This document shows positions 39,483 to 48,841 of a stretch of DNA of 64,000 nt, in pieces. The notes beneath the pieces are model-generated. The model saw nothing but the letters and a program-made list of their open reading frames with translations. It was not told the origin of the DNA and did not search any database. How positions within the stretch are numbered: the first letter of the stretch is position 1; every line of letters begins with the position of its first letter. Where the stretch lies: positions 62,001 to 126,000 of the forward strand of contig JAUXUN010000079.1 in the NCBI GenBank assembly GCA_030680855.1, read 5' to 3'. Source of the stretch: Aestuariivirga sp. Lineage in GTDB: Bacteria > Pseudomonadota > Alphaproteobacteria > Rhizobiales > Aestuariivirgaceae. Made by a program: the position numbers and the translations under genes.

Positions 39483-41588
39483 CTAGCCGGCGGGAACGCC
39501 CAGCAGATCGCGCACCAGCGGCACCTGTTTCAACGCCCACATGAGATGGGCTTTTTCGGGAGCGTGAAGTTTCTTCGGATCGACGCGGTTTGAAGGCGGA
39601 ACGCCCTGCTCAATGTCGGCGAGCTGCTGCTGGAGAATGGCGCGCAGGATAATCTGGTGCGCTTCGAGAAGCCCTTCAATATTTTCGTCAAAGACATCCG
39701 GCTTGCCGCGCAGCGCATCCAGCCTGGCGGCGGTGGAATGATCCAGCAAGGCATGGCGAAGCGCCAAGACTCGGGCTGCCGAGAATATCGGCATGATGCC
39801 ATGCATCTTCAGATCCATGCGTCCAACTTCGTCCAGGCTGAAGCGGCCAAGCCAGTTGACCGGGGGACGCGCTTTCGCGGCATTCATATCCATGAGACGC
39901 AGGAAGGCGCGTGTCCCGGAGGCGGCCTCAATTGCGTCGCCGCGCAGGTCATCAACCAGGCCGTGATCGCCATAGACCGGCAAGGCATCGAAAAATATGT
40001 CGGAATTCAGGATGTCCTGCGGCTCGGCCCGGGACAGCCAATGGGCCACCTGCTTGCGCCACTGGCTGGCGGACCTGCACCAGGCCGGATTACCCGCCAT
40101 GACGCCCCCTTTGCAAAAGGGAACGCCGACCTCGTCAAGAATGGCGTTCATGCGCTGGCCAATTTTCAGAAGCCAGGCTCCGGCGGCAGGCTCATCTGCC
40201 GCGTCAAAGATAATTGCGTTGTCCTGGTCGAGGGCCAACAGACTTTCACCGCGACCTACTGAACCCAGGACCATCACCGCGAAACGCAGGGCTTTCGGTC
40301 TTGGAAAAGCCGCAGACACTTCCCGTTCCGCCATTTCCGCAGCGCGGGCCGTGAGGCTGCGCACCTCGCTTGAAACAATTCCGGCGATGTCGCGGGCGTC
40401 CACGTCCTCGTGCAGCAGGGCGCGCACGGCGTTCGCCAGTTTGCGCCAGACCATGGCAAGCTCTTCAAGGCTTGCCGCTTCTTCCAGCGCATCGGCGAAG
40501 GCCAGTGCTTCATCGGCCTGCAGGCGCAGGAGGTCACGCTGGGTGATGGCACCCACAAGCTTGCCCTTTTCATCCACCACGCCCATGTGGCGGTAACCCT
40601 TGCGCCGCATGCGCCCAAAGGCCACGTAGAGAAAATCCATCTCCGAGACGCATTCCAGCGGAAAGGTGGCGATGCCTGCCACCGGTTTTGCAAAGGCCTT
40701 TGCACCATCCCGATCGATGGCGCGGAGAATGTCGCGCTCGGTCACAATGCCGTGCGATGTCGTGGGCTTGTTGCTTGCGACAAAAAGCGAGCTCACCTTG
40801 CGGTCCGCAAGCAGGGCCAGAGCCTGGCGAATGGTCATTTTCGGAGTGGCAAATTGCGGCGGTTTTGACATCACGTCGCGGGCCCTATGGCGATAGGGAT
40901 AACTTTCAACATGAAAAGGCGCAGAGTGCTGCCGGGAGGGTTCGTGCCAGCCATGGGTACCCGCCCCACCCTGTGATGCTGTAAACTTGCGGCAGGCGTC
41001 CTCAGCCTCGGCCAGGGTGCGAATCGAACGCGCACGCAGGCGCGGCAGGAGTGCATGGAAGACTTCCGCCGCGAGCCTTGCGTCGGCCAAGGCGCGATGC
41101 CTTTCACCAATTGCAACCCCAAGCCAGGCCGCGAGGGTTTCCAGGGAGAAGTCCGGCAGATCGGGCTTGAGCAATCGCGCCAGGTCGCGCACGTCGAGAA
41201 ACCTCGGGGCCTTCCAGCCAAGGTGAGCGCGCTTAAGCTCGCGCCGTAGCATGGCGAGATCAAAGCCCAATGCATAACCCAGAATCACATGGGCGCCGGC
41301 AAATTCGCGGTAGCGCCTGTAGACACGCGCAAACCTATCCGCCGATTTTACCATCTCACCAGTGATGCCATGAATTGCAATTGATTCCGGCGGGATCGCT
41401 TCATGGGGATTGATCAGGGAGGTGAAATGAAACTCGGGGACGAGCCTGCCTTTGACAATGAATATGGCGCCAATTTCCAGGACGCGCGCGTGGTTGACAT
41501 CCAGTGAGGTTGTTTCGGTATCAAGTGCTATGGCTGTCAGGGACCGCAGGGGCGTTCCCGCAGTCGCCACGGGATGCTTTTGTTTCAT
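39483..41588 (-). CDS. Fused 3'-5' exonuclease / CBS / DUF294 nucleotidyltransferase
   Basis: 701 residues. Residues about 17-190: DnaQ-type exonuclease with Asp23-x-Glu25 (ALDTETTSLD), ILGYALGFDLAML and HRALADARLAAEVF. Residues about 240-360: two CBS repeats (MSKPPQFATPKMTIRQALAL; RKGYRHMGVVDEKGKLVGAI, then TQRDLLRL). Residues about 365-560: DUF294 nucleotidyltransferase with VLGSVGRGESLLALDQDNAI. Residues about 560-690: helical DUF294 C-terminal domain. In CrbS/ActP loci of other bacteria the exonuclease and the CBS-nucleotidyltransferase are usually separate neighbours; here they are one chain. The function is unproven; adenylylation or uridylylation of a partner under nucleotide control is conceivable. 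Confidence 0.88.
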   Translation of the reverse strand: MKQKHPVATAGTPLRSLTAIALDTETTSLDVNHARVLEIGAIFIVKGRLVPEFHFTSLINPHEAIPPESIAIHGITGEMVKSADRFARVYRRYREFAGAHVILGYALGFDLAMLRRELKRAHLGWKAPRFLDVRDLARLLKPDLPDFSLETLAAWLGVAIGERHRALADARLAAEVFHALLPRLRARSIRTLAEAEDACRKFTASQGGAGTHGWHEPSRQHSAPFHVESYPYRHRARDVMSKPPQFATPKMTIRQALALLADRKVSSLFVASNKPTTSHGIVTERDILRAIDRDGAKAFAKPVAGIATFPLECVSEMDFLYVAFGRMRRKGYRHMGVVDEKGKLVGAITQRDLLRLQADEALAFADALEEAASLEELAMVWRKLANAVRALLHEDVDARDIAGIVSSEVRSLTARAAEMAEREVSAAFPRPKALRFAVMVLGSVGRGESLLALDQDNAIIFDAADEPAAGAWLLKIGQRMNAILDEVGVPFCKGGVMAGNPAWCRSASQWRKQVAHWLSRAEPQDILNSDIFFDALPVYGDHGLVDDLRGDAIEAASGTRAFLRLMDMNAAKARPPVNWLGRFSLDEVGRMDLKMHGIMPIFSAARVLALRHALLDHSTAARLDALRGKPDVFDENIEGLLEAHQIILRAILQQQLADIEQGVPPSNRVDPKKLHAPEKAHLMWALKQVPLVRDLLGVPAG

Positions 41589-41741
41589 GGATCCCCCGGC
41601 CTCGACAACGAGGGGGCCGGGGCGGTGGGGTCCGGCAGTCGAAGGAACCAGCTATGGACAAGAAACGTCACATGATGAGCCTAACAATAAACCGGTGAAA
41701 AGAAAACCGGGGCCGCCGCGGCGCGACGCCGATCCGGATGG

Positions 41742-42104
41742 TTACGGCACTGGCGTCAATATCTTGTAGATAAATGCCGCCACTTCGCTTTCCAACGGAA
41801 AGGACAGCATGCCCATGACCGAATAGCCGAGCAGCCAGGGCATAAGGTAAAAGCGGACCATAAAGAAGAACCATGCGACGAAGAGGGGCACCATCTGCGG
41901 AATAAGAAACCCCGGGGTGATCGGCCTGAACACCCGGATGACTGGGTCGGTGGATCTGACAAAAAAGCGCATGAAGAAGAAAGTGGACGTTTCCGGCAGA
42001 AAAAAACCCATGGCCGTGCGACCGATCAAGGTCCACATGACCAGCCCGAGAACATAGTCAATGAGGATGACCCACCAGGGGAAAATCGCAAATAACTCAA
42101 CCAT
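41742..42104 (-). CDS. Multi-span membrane protein (120 aa)
   Basis: Three to four hydrophobic segments (FPWWVILIDYVLGLVMWTLI; LFVAWFFFMVRFYLMPWLLG) with a conserved-looking middle RSTDPVIRVFRPITPGFLIP. The pattern D-P-V-I-R-x-x-R-x-I-x-P recalls YggT-like proteins. It lies in the acetate-type locus between the exonuclease fusion and the symporter, in the same direction. Function unknown. Confidence 0.65.
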   Translation of the reverse strand: MVELFAIFPWWVILIDYVLGLVMWTLIGRTAMGFFLPETSTFFFMRFFVRSTDPVIRVFRPITPGFLIPQMVPLFVAWFFFMVRFYLMPWLLGYSVMGMLSFPLESEVAAFIYKILTPVP

Positions 42105-42134
42105 GTAAAAAAATCCGCATCATGAAACATAAAA

Positions 42135-42158
42135 CAGGGGCGGAAAATTCCGCCCCTG
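42135..42158 (-). terminator. Rho-independent terminator after the symporter gene
   Basis: Perfect 11-bp inverted repeat (CAGGGGCGGAA / TTCCGCCCCTG) with a 2-nt spacer, followed on the minus strand by TTTTATGTTT. It lies 20 bp after the symporter stop and would end the DUF4212-symporter transcript. Confidence 0.85.
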
Positions 42159-42178
42159 CATGCTAGCTGTTTTTGCCT

Positions 42179-44005
42179 TCAATGGCCCGAACTAAGGATC
42201 GTCTTGCCAGACGGCACGCGAACCTCGTCAACCATGGCCTGAACCTCTTTCGAAGGCTCCTTGGTCATCAAGCTGACCACGACCATGGCGACAACGCTGA
42301 CGGACATGCCGATGATGCCGAAGCGGATGTCGTCAATCCCGAGCCATGGATCCATGATCTTGTTGAACACCAGGTAGAGGTAAAGCGAGCCGGAAGCAAA
42401 GCCGCCGACCATGCCGGCAATCGCCCCGGCGGTGTTGGCGCGTTTCCACCAAATGCCGAGAACCAGCGGGAAGAAAAGGCCGGAGGCGGCAAAGTCGAAC
42501 GCCCACGCCACCGCACCCAGAATACCGGTGAGCTTCAACGACGCAACAAGCGCACCCGCCGCACCAATGAAGAGCAACAGGACACGGGCCACTGTCAGGC
42601 GCCGTTTCGTGCTGGCGGCCGGATCGATGATCTTGTAGTAGAGATCATGCGAGAGGGCGTTGGCGATGGCGAGCAACAGCCCGTCTGCCGTCGACATGGC
42701 CGCCGCAAGGCCGCCAGCCGCCACAAGGCCGGAAATAACGAAGGGCAAGCCAGCAATTTCAGGCGTGGCAAGCACGACGATGTCAGGCCGCATGAAGAAC
42801 TCGTTCAACTGAAGGATGCCATCGGCATTCTGGTCCTGCACCGCGAGCATGCCCACGGAAGTCCAGTGCTTCACCCATTCGAGGTTGGCAACATCGGCAA
42901 ATGACTTGCCAATAATCGAAGTCGCAAGAGTTGGATCAAGCAACTGCAATTTGGTCAGCGTGGCCAGGGCCGGCGCCGAGAAGTACAGGAGGAAGATGAA
43001 TAACAGCGACCAGCCGACAGAGCGCCGGGCTGAGCGGACCGATGGGGTTGTGAAGTAGCGCATCAGGATATGCGGAAGCGATGCGGTGCCGGCCATCATG
43101 CAGATGGAAAGAGACACCATCTTCCACGAGCTCATGCTGTCGCCCGGCGCATTGTGCGGCGTGGTCAGGACCGACAGGCCTGCCATGGGCTGAAGTGCGG
43201 CGGTCAACCCATACTGGGCCTCCAGTTCGGCAACACGGGCAACCGCCCCGCCATACGAGAAGTGGGGGATGATGCCGAAGCCCTGCTTGTTGGACATCCA
43301 GATGATCGGCACAAGATAGGCGATGATCAGCACGATGTACTGGGCAACCTGGGTCCAGGTCACGCCGCGCATGCCGCCCAGCATTGAGCAGATGAAGATG
43401 CCAAGCAAACCGAGCCAGACGCCGAGCTCAAAACTGATGCCAAGGGTCTGCGCGGCAATGGTTCCGGTCGCGTTGATCTGCGCCGTCACGTAGGTGAATG
43501 ACGCCACCACCAGGATGACAACAGCACACAAGCGTGCGGTATTGCCGCCATAGCGCGTGCCGACGAAGTCCGGGACCGTGTAACAGCCAAACTTCCTGAG
43601 GTAAGGCGCCATCAGCGAATTCACGAGCACATAGCCGCCGGTCCAGCCGACGATATACCCGAGATAGGGGTAGCCGCCGAAATAGACACCGCCGGCCAAG
43701 GCCACAAACGACGCCCCCGACATCCAGTCGGCAGCGGTGGCCATGCCATTGTAGAGGGCGGGCACTTCGCGGCCGGCAACATAGTAGGCATCGACTTCCG
43801 CTGTCCGAGAGAGCCAGCCAATGACCGCATAAATGCTGATGGTGAAGAGCAGAAATCCGATACCGATCGCCTGCGCGCTGCCGCCCAGACTCTCGAATAC
43901 GGCCATGAGGGCGAAAAAACCCAGGAAACCAAGTGTATAGAGAAGATAAACCTTGCCCAGGTTGTCGAGAAACGCCGGGCGTTTGGACACTGATTCAGTA
44001 GACAT
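42179..44005 (-). CDS. ActP-like sodium:solute symporter (VC_2705 subfamily)
   Basis: 608 residues with about 13 membrane helices. The SSF signatures include YYVAGREVPALYNGMATAAD, then WMSGASFVALAG, GGMRGVTWTQVAQYIVL and AGGLAAAMSTADGLLLAIAN. Large SSF proteins encoded directly after a DUF4212 protein form the VC_2705 group, linked to acetate and other short organic acids. Residues 391-402 (DQNADGILQLNE) fit a canonical EF-hand calcium loop. The gene starts 14 bases after the DUF4212 gene. Confidence 0.92.
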   Translation of the reverse strand: MSTESVSKRPAFLDNLGKVYLLYTLGFLGFFALMAVFESLGGSAQAIGIGFLLFTISIYAVIGWLSRTAEVDAYYVAGREVPALYNGMATAADWMSGASFVALAGGVYFGGYPYLGYIVGWTGGYVLVNSLMAPYLRKFGCYTVPDFVGTRYGGNTARLCAVVILVVASFTYVTAQINATGTIAAQTLGISFELGVWLGLLGIFICSMLGGMRGVTWTQVAQYIVLIIAYLVPIIWMSNKQGFGIIPHFSYGGAVARVAELEAQYGLTAALQPMAGLSVLTTPHNAPGDSMSSWKMVSLSICMMAGTASLPHILMRYFTTPSVRSARRSVGWSLLFIFLLYFSAPALATLTKLQLLDPTLATSIIGKSFADVANLEWVKHWTSVGMLAVQDQNADGILQLNEFFMRPDIVVLATPEIAGLPFVISGLVAAGGLAAAMSTADGLLLAIANALSHDLYYKIIDPAASTKRRLTVARVLLLFIGAAGALVASLKLTGILGAVAWAFDFAASGLFFPLVLGIWWKRANTAGAIAGMVGGFASGSLYLYLVFNKIMDPWLGIDDIRFGIIGMSVSVVAMVVVSLMTKEPSKEVQAMVDEVRVPSGKTILSSGH

Positions 44006-44019
44006 TTGATCTTTCCCCT

Positions 44020-44283
44020 TTATTCGTCGCCAACGCCGAATTCGTCGTCAATTGCGTCTTGCCGCCAGTTCTGAATCCAGATGAGCGCCACAAAGGCGAT
44101 CAGCGAACCCTGAACACAGAAATAATATCCCAATGGAAAGCCCAGAAACGAGTAGGCATTCAGGCTTCCTGCGAACCAAGGAATAATGATTCCAAAGAGC
44201 ACCCATAACGCAAGGATTACATAGGTCAGGTTTCTGGTCTTCAGCCAGTGCATCTGGTGTGACGCTTTTGTGTTTGCAGGCAT
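44020..44283 (-). CDS. DUF4212 small symporter subunit
   Basis: 87 residues from the ATG at 44281-44283, set by a strong GGGAGGAG site. Two membrane helices (LTYVILALWVLFGIIIPWFA and PLGYYFCVQGSLIAFVALIW), then the DUF4212 ending I-W-I-Q-N-W-R-Q-D and an acidic tail. The family is always paired with an SSF transporter and is thought to be its small subunit (like YjcH with ActP). Confidence 0.92.
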   Translation of the reverse strand: MPANTKASHQMHWLKTRNLTYVILALWVLFGIIIPWFAGSLNAYSFLGFPLGYYFCVQGSLIAFVALIWIQNWRQDAIDDEFGVGDE

Positions 44284-44309
44284 GTTTCGATCTCCTCCCA
44301 ATAATCGGC

Positions 44310-44327
44310 TTGCACATGCACATGCAA
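44310..44327. promoter_or_regulatory. Inverted repeat upstream of the DUF4212-symporter operon
   Basis: TTGCA-N8-TGCAA (18 bp, TTGCACATGCACATGCAA) lies 27 bp upstream of the DUF4212 start. The spacing suits an operator or activator site; the LuxR-type regulator of the locus is the obvious candidate. It is unproven. Confidence 0.4.
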
Positions 44328-44367
44328 AGCCCCTACGATATTAATTTACACTACAGGCAACAGTGCA

Positions 44368-45069
44368 ATGCTGCGAAATGGGCCAAGCGGAATGGACTGG
44401 AACAGTGGCCGGCTTTACAGGTTTTCTCCCATGCGCCAGGTTTTTGCCATTGCCAGGGATTTTCTCAACAACATTGGCCTCCGCCGCCGGCACGCGGGAA
44501 AAATCTCCACGATAGCGCAACTGGGCGACTTCACTGCCACCCGCGCGGCCTTCGTTTCGCAAAAAACGCTTTACGGCTATGTCCAGACGCGCATGGGAAT
44601 GAACTACGCCAAGAATTTCCAGGACGAAGTTTTCCTGGCGTCGCTTAACATCGCTAAAATGCATGTATTTGCGGCCTGCCTGTCGGATCTTGCGATCTAT
44701 ACAGTGGCCGAGGCCTTGCATGGAGCCCGCATCAGTCATGAGACCTGCCGCGCGATCGCGCGCCATTGCTTTCGGTCGGCGATCGAAGAAAATGAGAAAT
44801 TCGCACCGACAGAGCGCTGGGCATCTGACGCCATCAGCGAATTCGACACGCGATTGATGGACACGATCTGGGAATTTGGCGCCCTCAAGCCGGAGAATTT
44901 CACGCGCAGCCCGCTGGCACTGGTCCGGTGGTCGCCTATCGCCCCGGAACTCAAGAGACACGACACGGAAATTGTCGAAAACTCCATCAAATTCGCTTGG
45001 CTCGAAGTCCGCGAGGAATTCCGGCGACGCGTTGACCGGCAGGCAATAGCATCCGAGGCAGCGCCCTGA
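44368..45069 (+). CDS. Uncharacterised protein (about 230 aa)
   Basis: Divergent from the symporter operon. Soluble, helical; contains STIAQLGDFTATRAAFVSQK, then TLYGYVQTRMGMNYAKNFQD, a densely patterned stretch that looks like a conserved core. Internal ATGs at 44392 and 44431 are alternative starts; the latter would begin MRQVFAIARDFLNNIGLRRR, which resembles the start of the folded part. No known domain or catalytic motif is recognised. Its position suggests a link to the acetate-type locus, but this is only inference. Confidence 0.65.
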   Translation: MLRNGPSGMDWNSGRLYRFSPMRQVFAIARDFLNNIGLRRRHAGKISTIAQLGDFTATRAAFVSQKTLYGYVQTRMGMNYAKNFQDEVFLASLNIAKMHVFAACLSDLAIYTVAEALHGARISHETCRAIARHCFRSAIEENEKFAPTERWASDAISEFDTRLMDTIWEFGALKPENFTRSPLALVRWSPIAPELKRHDTEIVENSIKFAWLEVREEFRRRVDRQAIASEAAP

Positions 45070-45456
45070 TTCTTGTTCCCGTCCGATAGATATCGTTGCA
45101 TGGATCAATTTCCCCAACTTTGCGCACATGTACGTTTATCCGACATTTTCCGGCATCTAAGAGAATCCGGGCGCTGCCCATTTTCTAACATTGGGGAAAA
45201 AGCTCCGATACCCTACTTTGGACTCATCGCCTGCGGGCTTCTTGCTGCAGTGCAAAATTAAAATCGTGAAAGGGCTTGCCCTCCTTTCGCGATTTTTTTG
45301 GACCTTAAACTGGCTTCATGCCGCCCCATCCGCTGCATCTCCAAATCGCTGCCCTGCCGGCGATGCCAAAGGTTCGGGGTTGAATGTGGCCAGGCATTCC
45401 GCCAGAGTTTCCCCCAATAATTATTTCAAACGATGAGTATCGGTTAAGAACAATCC
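45070..45456. other. Intergenic region before the SMP-30 gene
   Basis: 387 bp without a convincing gene. It holds the terminator at 45261-45299. The remaining sequence shows no clear promoter or RNA gene, although the SMP-30 promoter must lie in its right part. Confidence 0.6.
45261..45299 (+). terminator. Rho-independent terminator
   Basis: 13-bp stem (AAATCGTGAAAGG / CCTTTCGCGATTT, one T-G wobble), 9-nt loop, followed by a run of seven T on the + strand. It lies about 190 bp downstream of the gene ending at 45069 and would end its transcript. Confidence 0.85.
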
Positions 45457-46386
45457 ATGGCACCCTTTTTGACAGAAATTGCTTCGGGCCTCGGCTTTCC
45501 GGAGGGGCCGGTCATGCTGCCGGATGGCGCGATGCTGGTGGTGGAAATTGCCAAGGGTTGCGTGACGCGCATCGACCCAAAGGGCCGCAAGAGCATTGTC
45601 GCAACACCGGGAAGCGGGCCAAATGGCGCGGCCTTCGGGCCGGACGGCCATCTCTATATCTGCAACAACGGCGGATTTTCCTGGGACATGGAAGACGGCA
45701 GATTGGTCCCTACGGGCCAGCCAGATGACTACAGCGGCGGGCGGATCGAGCGCATTGATATCGATACGGGCAAGGTGGAGATGCTTTACACCCATTGCGG
45801 CGGGAATCCGCTGAAGGGGCCTAACGACATTGTCTTTGACCGGCACGGTGGTTTCTATTTCACTGATCATGGCAAGCGGCGCGCCCGCGACGTAGACCTC
45901 GGCGGCCTCTACTACGCCAGGACCGACGGCAGCCTGATCAACGAACTCGTGCAACCCATGATCATGGCAAATGGCGTTGGCCTGGCGCCCGACGAGCAAA
46001 CGGTTTATGTCGCCGAGACCCGCATCGGGCACCTGTGGGCTTTCGACATTGTTGCGCCGGGCGTGATCCGCAAACAGCTGCCGCATGAGAATGGCGGCCG
46101 CCATTTGGCGGGACCCGCCGGCTACACGTCGTTTGATTCACTGGCGGTGGAAGCAAAAGGCAACATCTGCGTGGCTTCACTGGTTCATGGCGGCATCAAT
46201 GTGATTGCACCGGATGGCGGGTTAATCGAGTTTATCGCCATGCCTGATCCCATCTGCACCAACATCTGCTTTGGCGGGCCGGACCTGGAGACGGCCTACA
46301 TTACCTTGTCGAGCACGGGCAAGGTCGTGAGCTTGCCTTGGGCCCGCCCGGGCCTGCGGCTGAACTTCGATCCATGCCGACCGTAG
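45457..46386 (+). CDS. SMP-30/gluconolactonase/LRE family protein
   Basis: 309 residues, six-bladed beta-propeller family. GLGFPEGPVMLPDGAMLVVE provides the metal-binding Glu; KGPNDIVFDRHGGFYFTDHG gives the Asn and Asp ligands; NGVGLAPDEQTVYVAETRIG is the next blade. These enzymes open sugar lactones using a divalent metal; the substrate cannot be told from sequence. It overlaps the start of the methyltransferase gene by 13 bases. Confidence 0.88.
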   Translation: MAPFLTEIASGLGFPEGPVMLPDGAMLVVEIAKGCVTRIDPKGRKSIVATPGSGPNGAAFGPDGHLYICNNGGFSWDMEDGRLVPTGQPDDYSGGRIERIDIDTGKVEMLYTHCGGNPLKGPNDIVFDRHGGFYFTDHGKRRARDVDLGGLYYARTDGSLINELVQPMIMANGVGLAPDEQTVYVAETRIGHLWAFDIVAPGVIRKQLPHENGGRHLAGPAGYTSFDSLAVEAKGNICVASLVHGGINVIAPDGGLIEFIAMPDPICTNICFGGPDLETAYITLSSTGKVVSLPWARPGLRLNFDPCRP

Positions 46387-47492
46387 CCAATGAGTTTGAG
46401 ATATTTCTGGTGTCCCCGCCCGGCCTTGAAGCCGTGCTGTGCGCCGAGGTATCAGCCAGGGGCTTCGCTGACCCCAAGGCGGTGACAGGTGGCGTCGTGC
46501 TGCTTGGCGGCTGGCCGGAGGTTTGGCGGGCCAATCTTGAAATTCGCGGCGCCACGCGCGTGCTGGCGCGCATCGGCGCGTTTCATGCGGGCCACCTCGC
46601 GCAACTCGACAAGCTCGTGCGCAAATTTCCCTGGGGCGAAATTTTACGTCCCGATGCGCCGGTCAAAGTCGAGGTGACCTGCAAAAAATCCCGCATCTAC
46701 CACGCGGGTGCGGCGGCGCAGCGGATTGCAACGGCGATCCGTGAAGAACTCGGTGCACCGATTTCTCCTGATGCGGAGCTGTGCATCATGGCGCGCTTCG
46801 AAGACAATCTGTGCACGGTCAGCATCGATACCTCAGGCGAGTCCCTGCACAAGCGGGGTTACAAGGAAGCGGTTGCCAAAGCCCCCATGCGCGAAACCAT
46901 GGCCTCGCTTTTCCTGCGGCAATGCGGTTACGATGGTACTGAAACCGTGGTTGATCCCATGTGCGGCTCCGGCACCTTCGTGATCGAAGCGGCGGAAATT
47001 GCAGCGAAGCTCAACCCGGGCCGGGCACGGCGCTTTGCTTTTGAGCAGCTCACAAGTTTCGACGAAGGAGCCTGGAAGCGCCTGCGCGAGTCATCGCACA
47101 GCGTAAAGCCCGCCCTGCACTTCTTCGGCAGCGACCGTGATGCGGGCGCGATCAGGATGAGCCGCGCCAATGCGGAGCGCGCGGGGGTTTCGGACTTTAC
47201 GGTGTTCCAAAATCATGCGGTCAGCAATATCACCCCGCCGCCGGGGCCGCCCGGATTGGTGATCGTCAATCCGCCTTATGGCACCCGCATCGGTGACAAG
47301 AAGCCGCTCGTTACCCTTTATGCCGCGCTCGGAAAAACGCTTTTGACGCGGTTTTCCGGCTGGCGCGTGGGTTTGATCACAACGGATACGTCGCTGGCCA
47401 AGGCAACCGGCCTGCCATTCGCGCCGCCGGGCCGGTCCGTATCCCATGGCGGGCTCAACGTGCTGCTGTTCCAGACCGAGCGATTGAAATGA
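46374..47492 (+). CDS. THUMP-domain 23S rRNA guanine methyltransferase (RlmL-like)
   Basis: 372 residues from the ATG at 46374. N-terminal ferredoxin-like/THUMP region (FLVSPPGLEAVLCAEVSARG; THUMP about 60-155), then a Rossmann methyltransferase with DPMCGSGTFVIEAA (SAM loop), GSDRDAGAIRMSRANAERAG and the catalytic motif NPPYGTR. This is the layout of RlmL/YcbY N-terminal halves, which make m2G in 23S rRNA. The exact target base is not certain. Confidence 0.9.
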   Translation: MPTVANEFEIFLVSPPGLEAVLCAEVSARGFADPKAVTGGVVLLGGWPEVWRANLEIRGATRVLARIGAFHAGHLAQLDKLVRKFPWGEILRPDAPVKVEVTCKKSRIYHAGAAAQRIATAIREELGAPISPDAELCIMARFEDNLCTVSIDTSGESLHKRGYKEAVAKAPMRETMASLFLRQCGYDGTETVVDPMCGSGTFVIEAAEIAAKLNPGRARRFAFEQLTSFDEGAWKRLRESSHSVKPALHFFGSDRDAGAIRMSRANAERAGVSDFTVFQNHAVSNITPPPGPPGLVIVNPPYGTRIGDKKPLVTLYAALGKTLLTRFSGWRVGLITTDTSLAKATGLPFAPPGRSVSHGGLNVLLFQTERLK

Positions 47493-47559
47493 TTTGTTTG
47501 GATATGATGCCAAAGTCTAACGGCCTGTCTGAAGTCTTCCCATTTATCCTACTTATCGT

Positions 47560-47587
47560 TTGACTAATCGAGTGAGGCGGTTACACT
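47560..47587 (+). promoter_or_regulatory. Candidate sigma-70 promoter of the CUT1 ABC operon
   Basis: TTGACT (47560-47565) and TACACT (47582-47587) with a 16-bp spacer, about 110 bp upstream of the ATPase start. It is the best promoter-like match in this gap; no operator is evident. Confidence 0.4.
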
Positions 47588-47694
47588 TACGCTCATCAGT
47601 TTCAGACAGCGAAGCTTTTTAACGGCCCGCTACGAGGCCGCGTTTGTTGTCTTTGAAAACTATGGTTTCGGCACGATGGTCTGGGAGGATGTGT

Positions 47695-48756
<1,062 letters not shown>

Positions 48757-48841
48757 CTGGAAACCTAAAACCGCCGGTGCGGCCACGGGATGGCGCCGGA
48801 CGGAAAATTTGGAATATCCCGGAAACGTTCAGGAGGAAACG

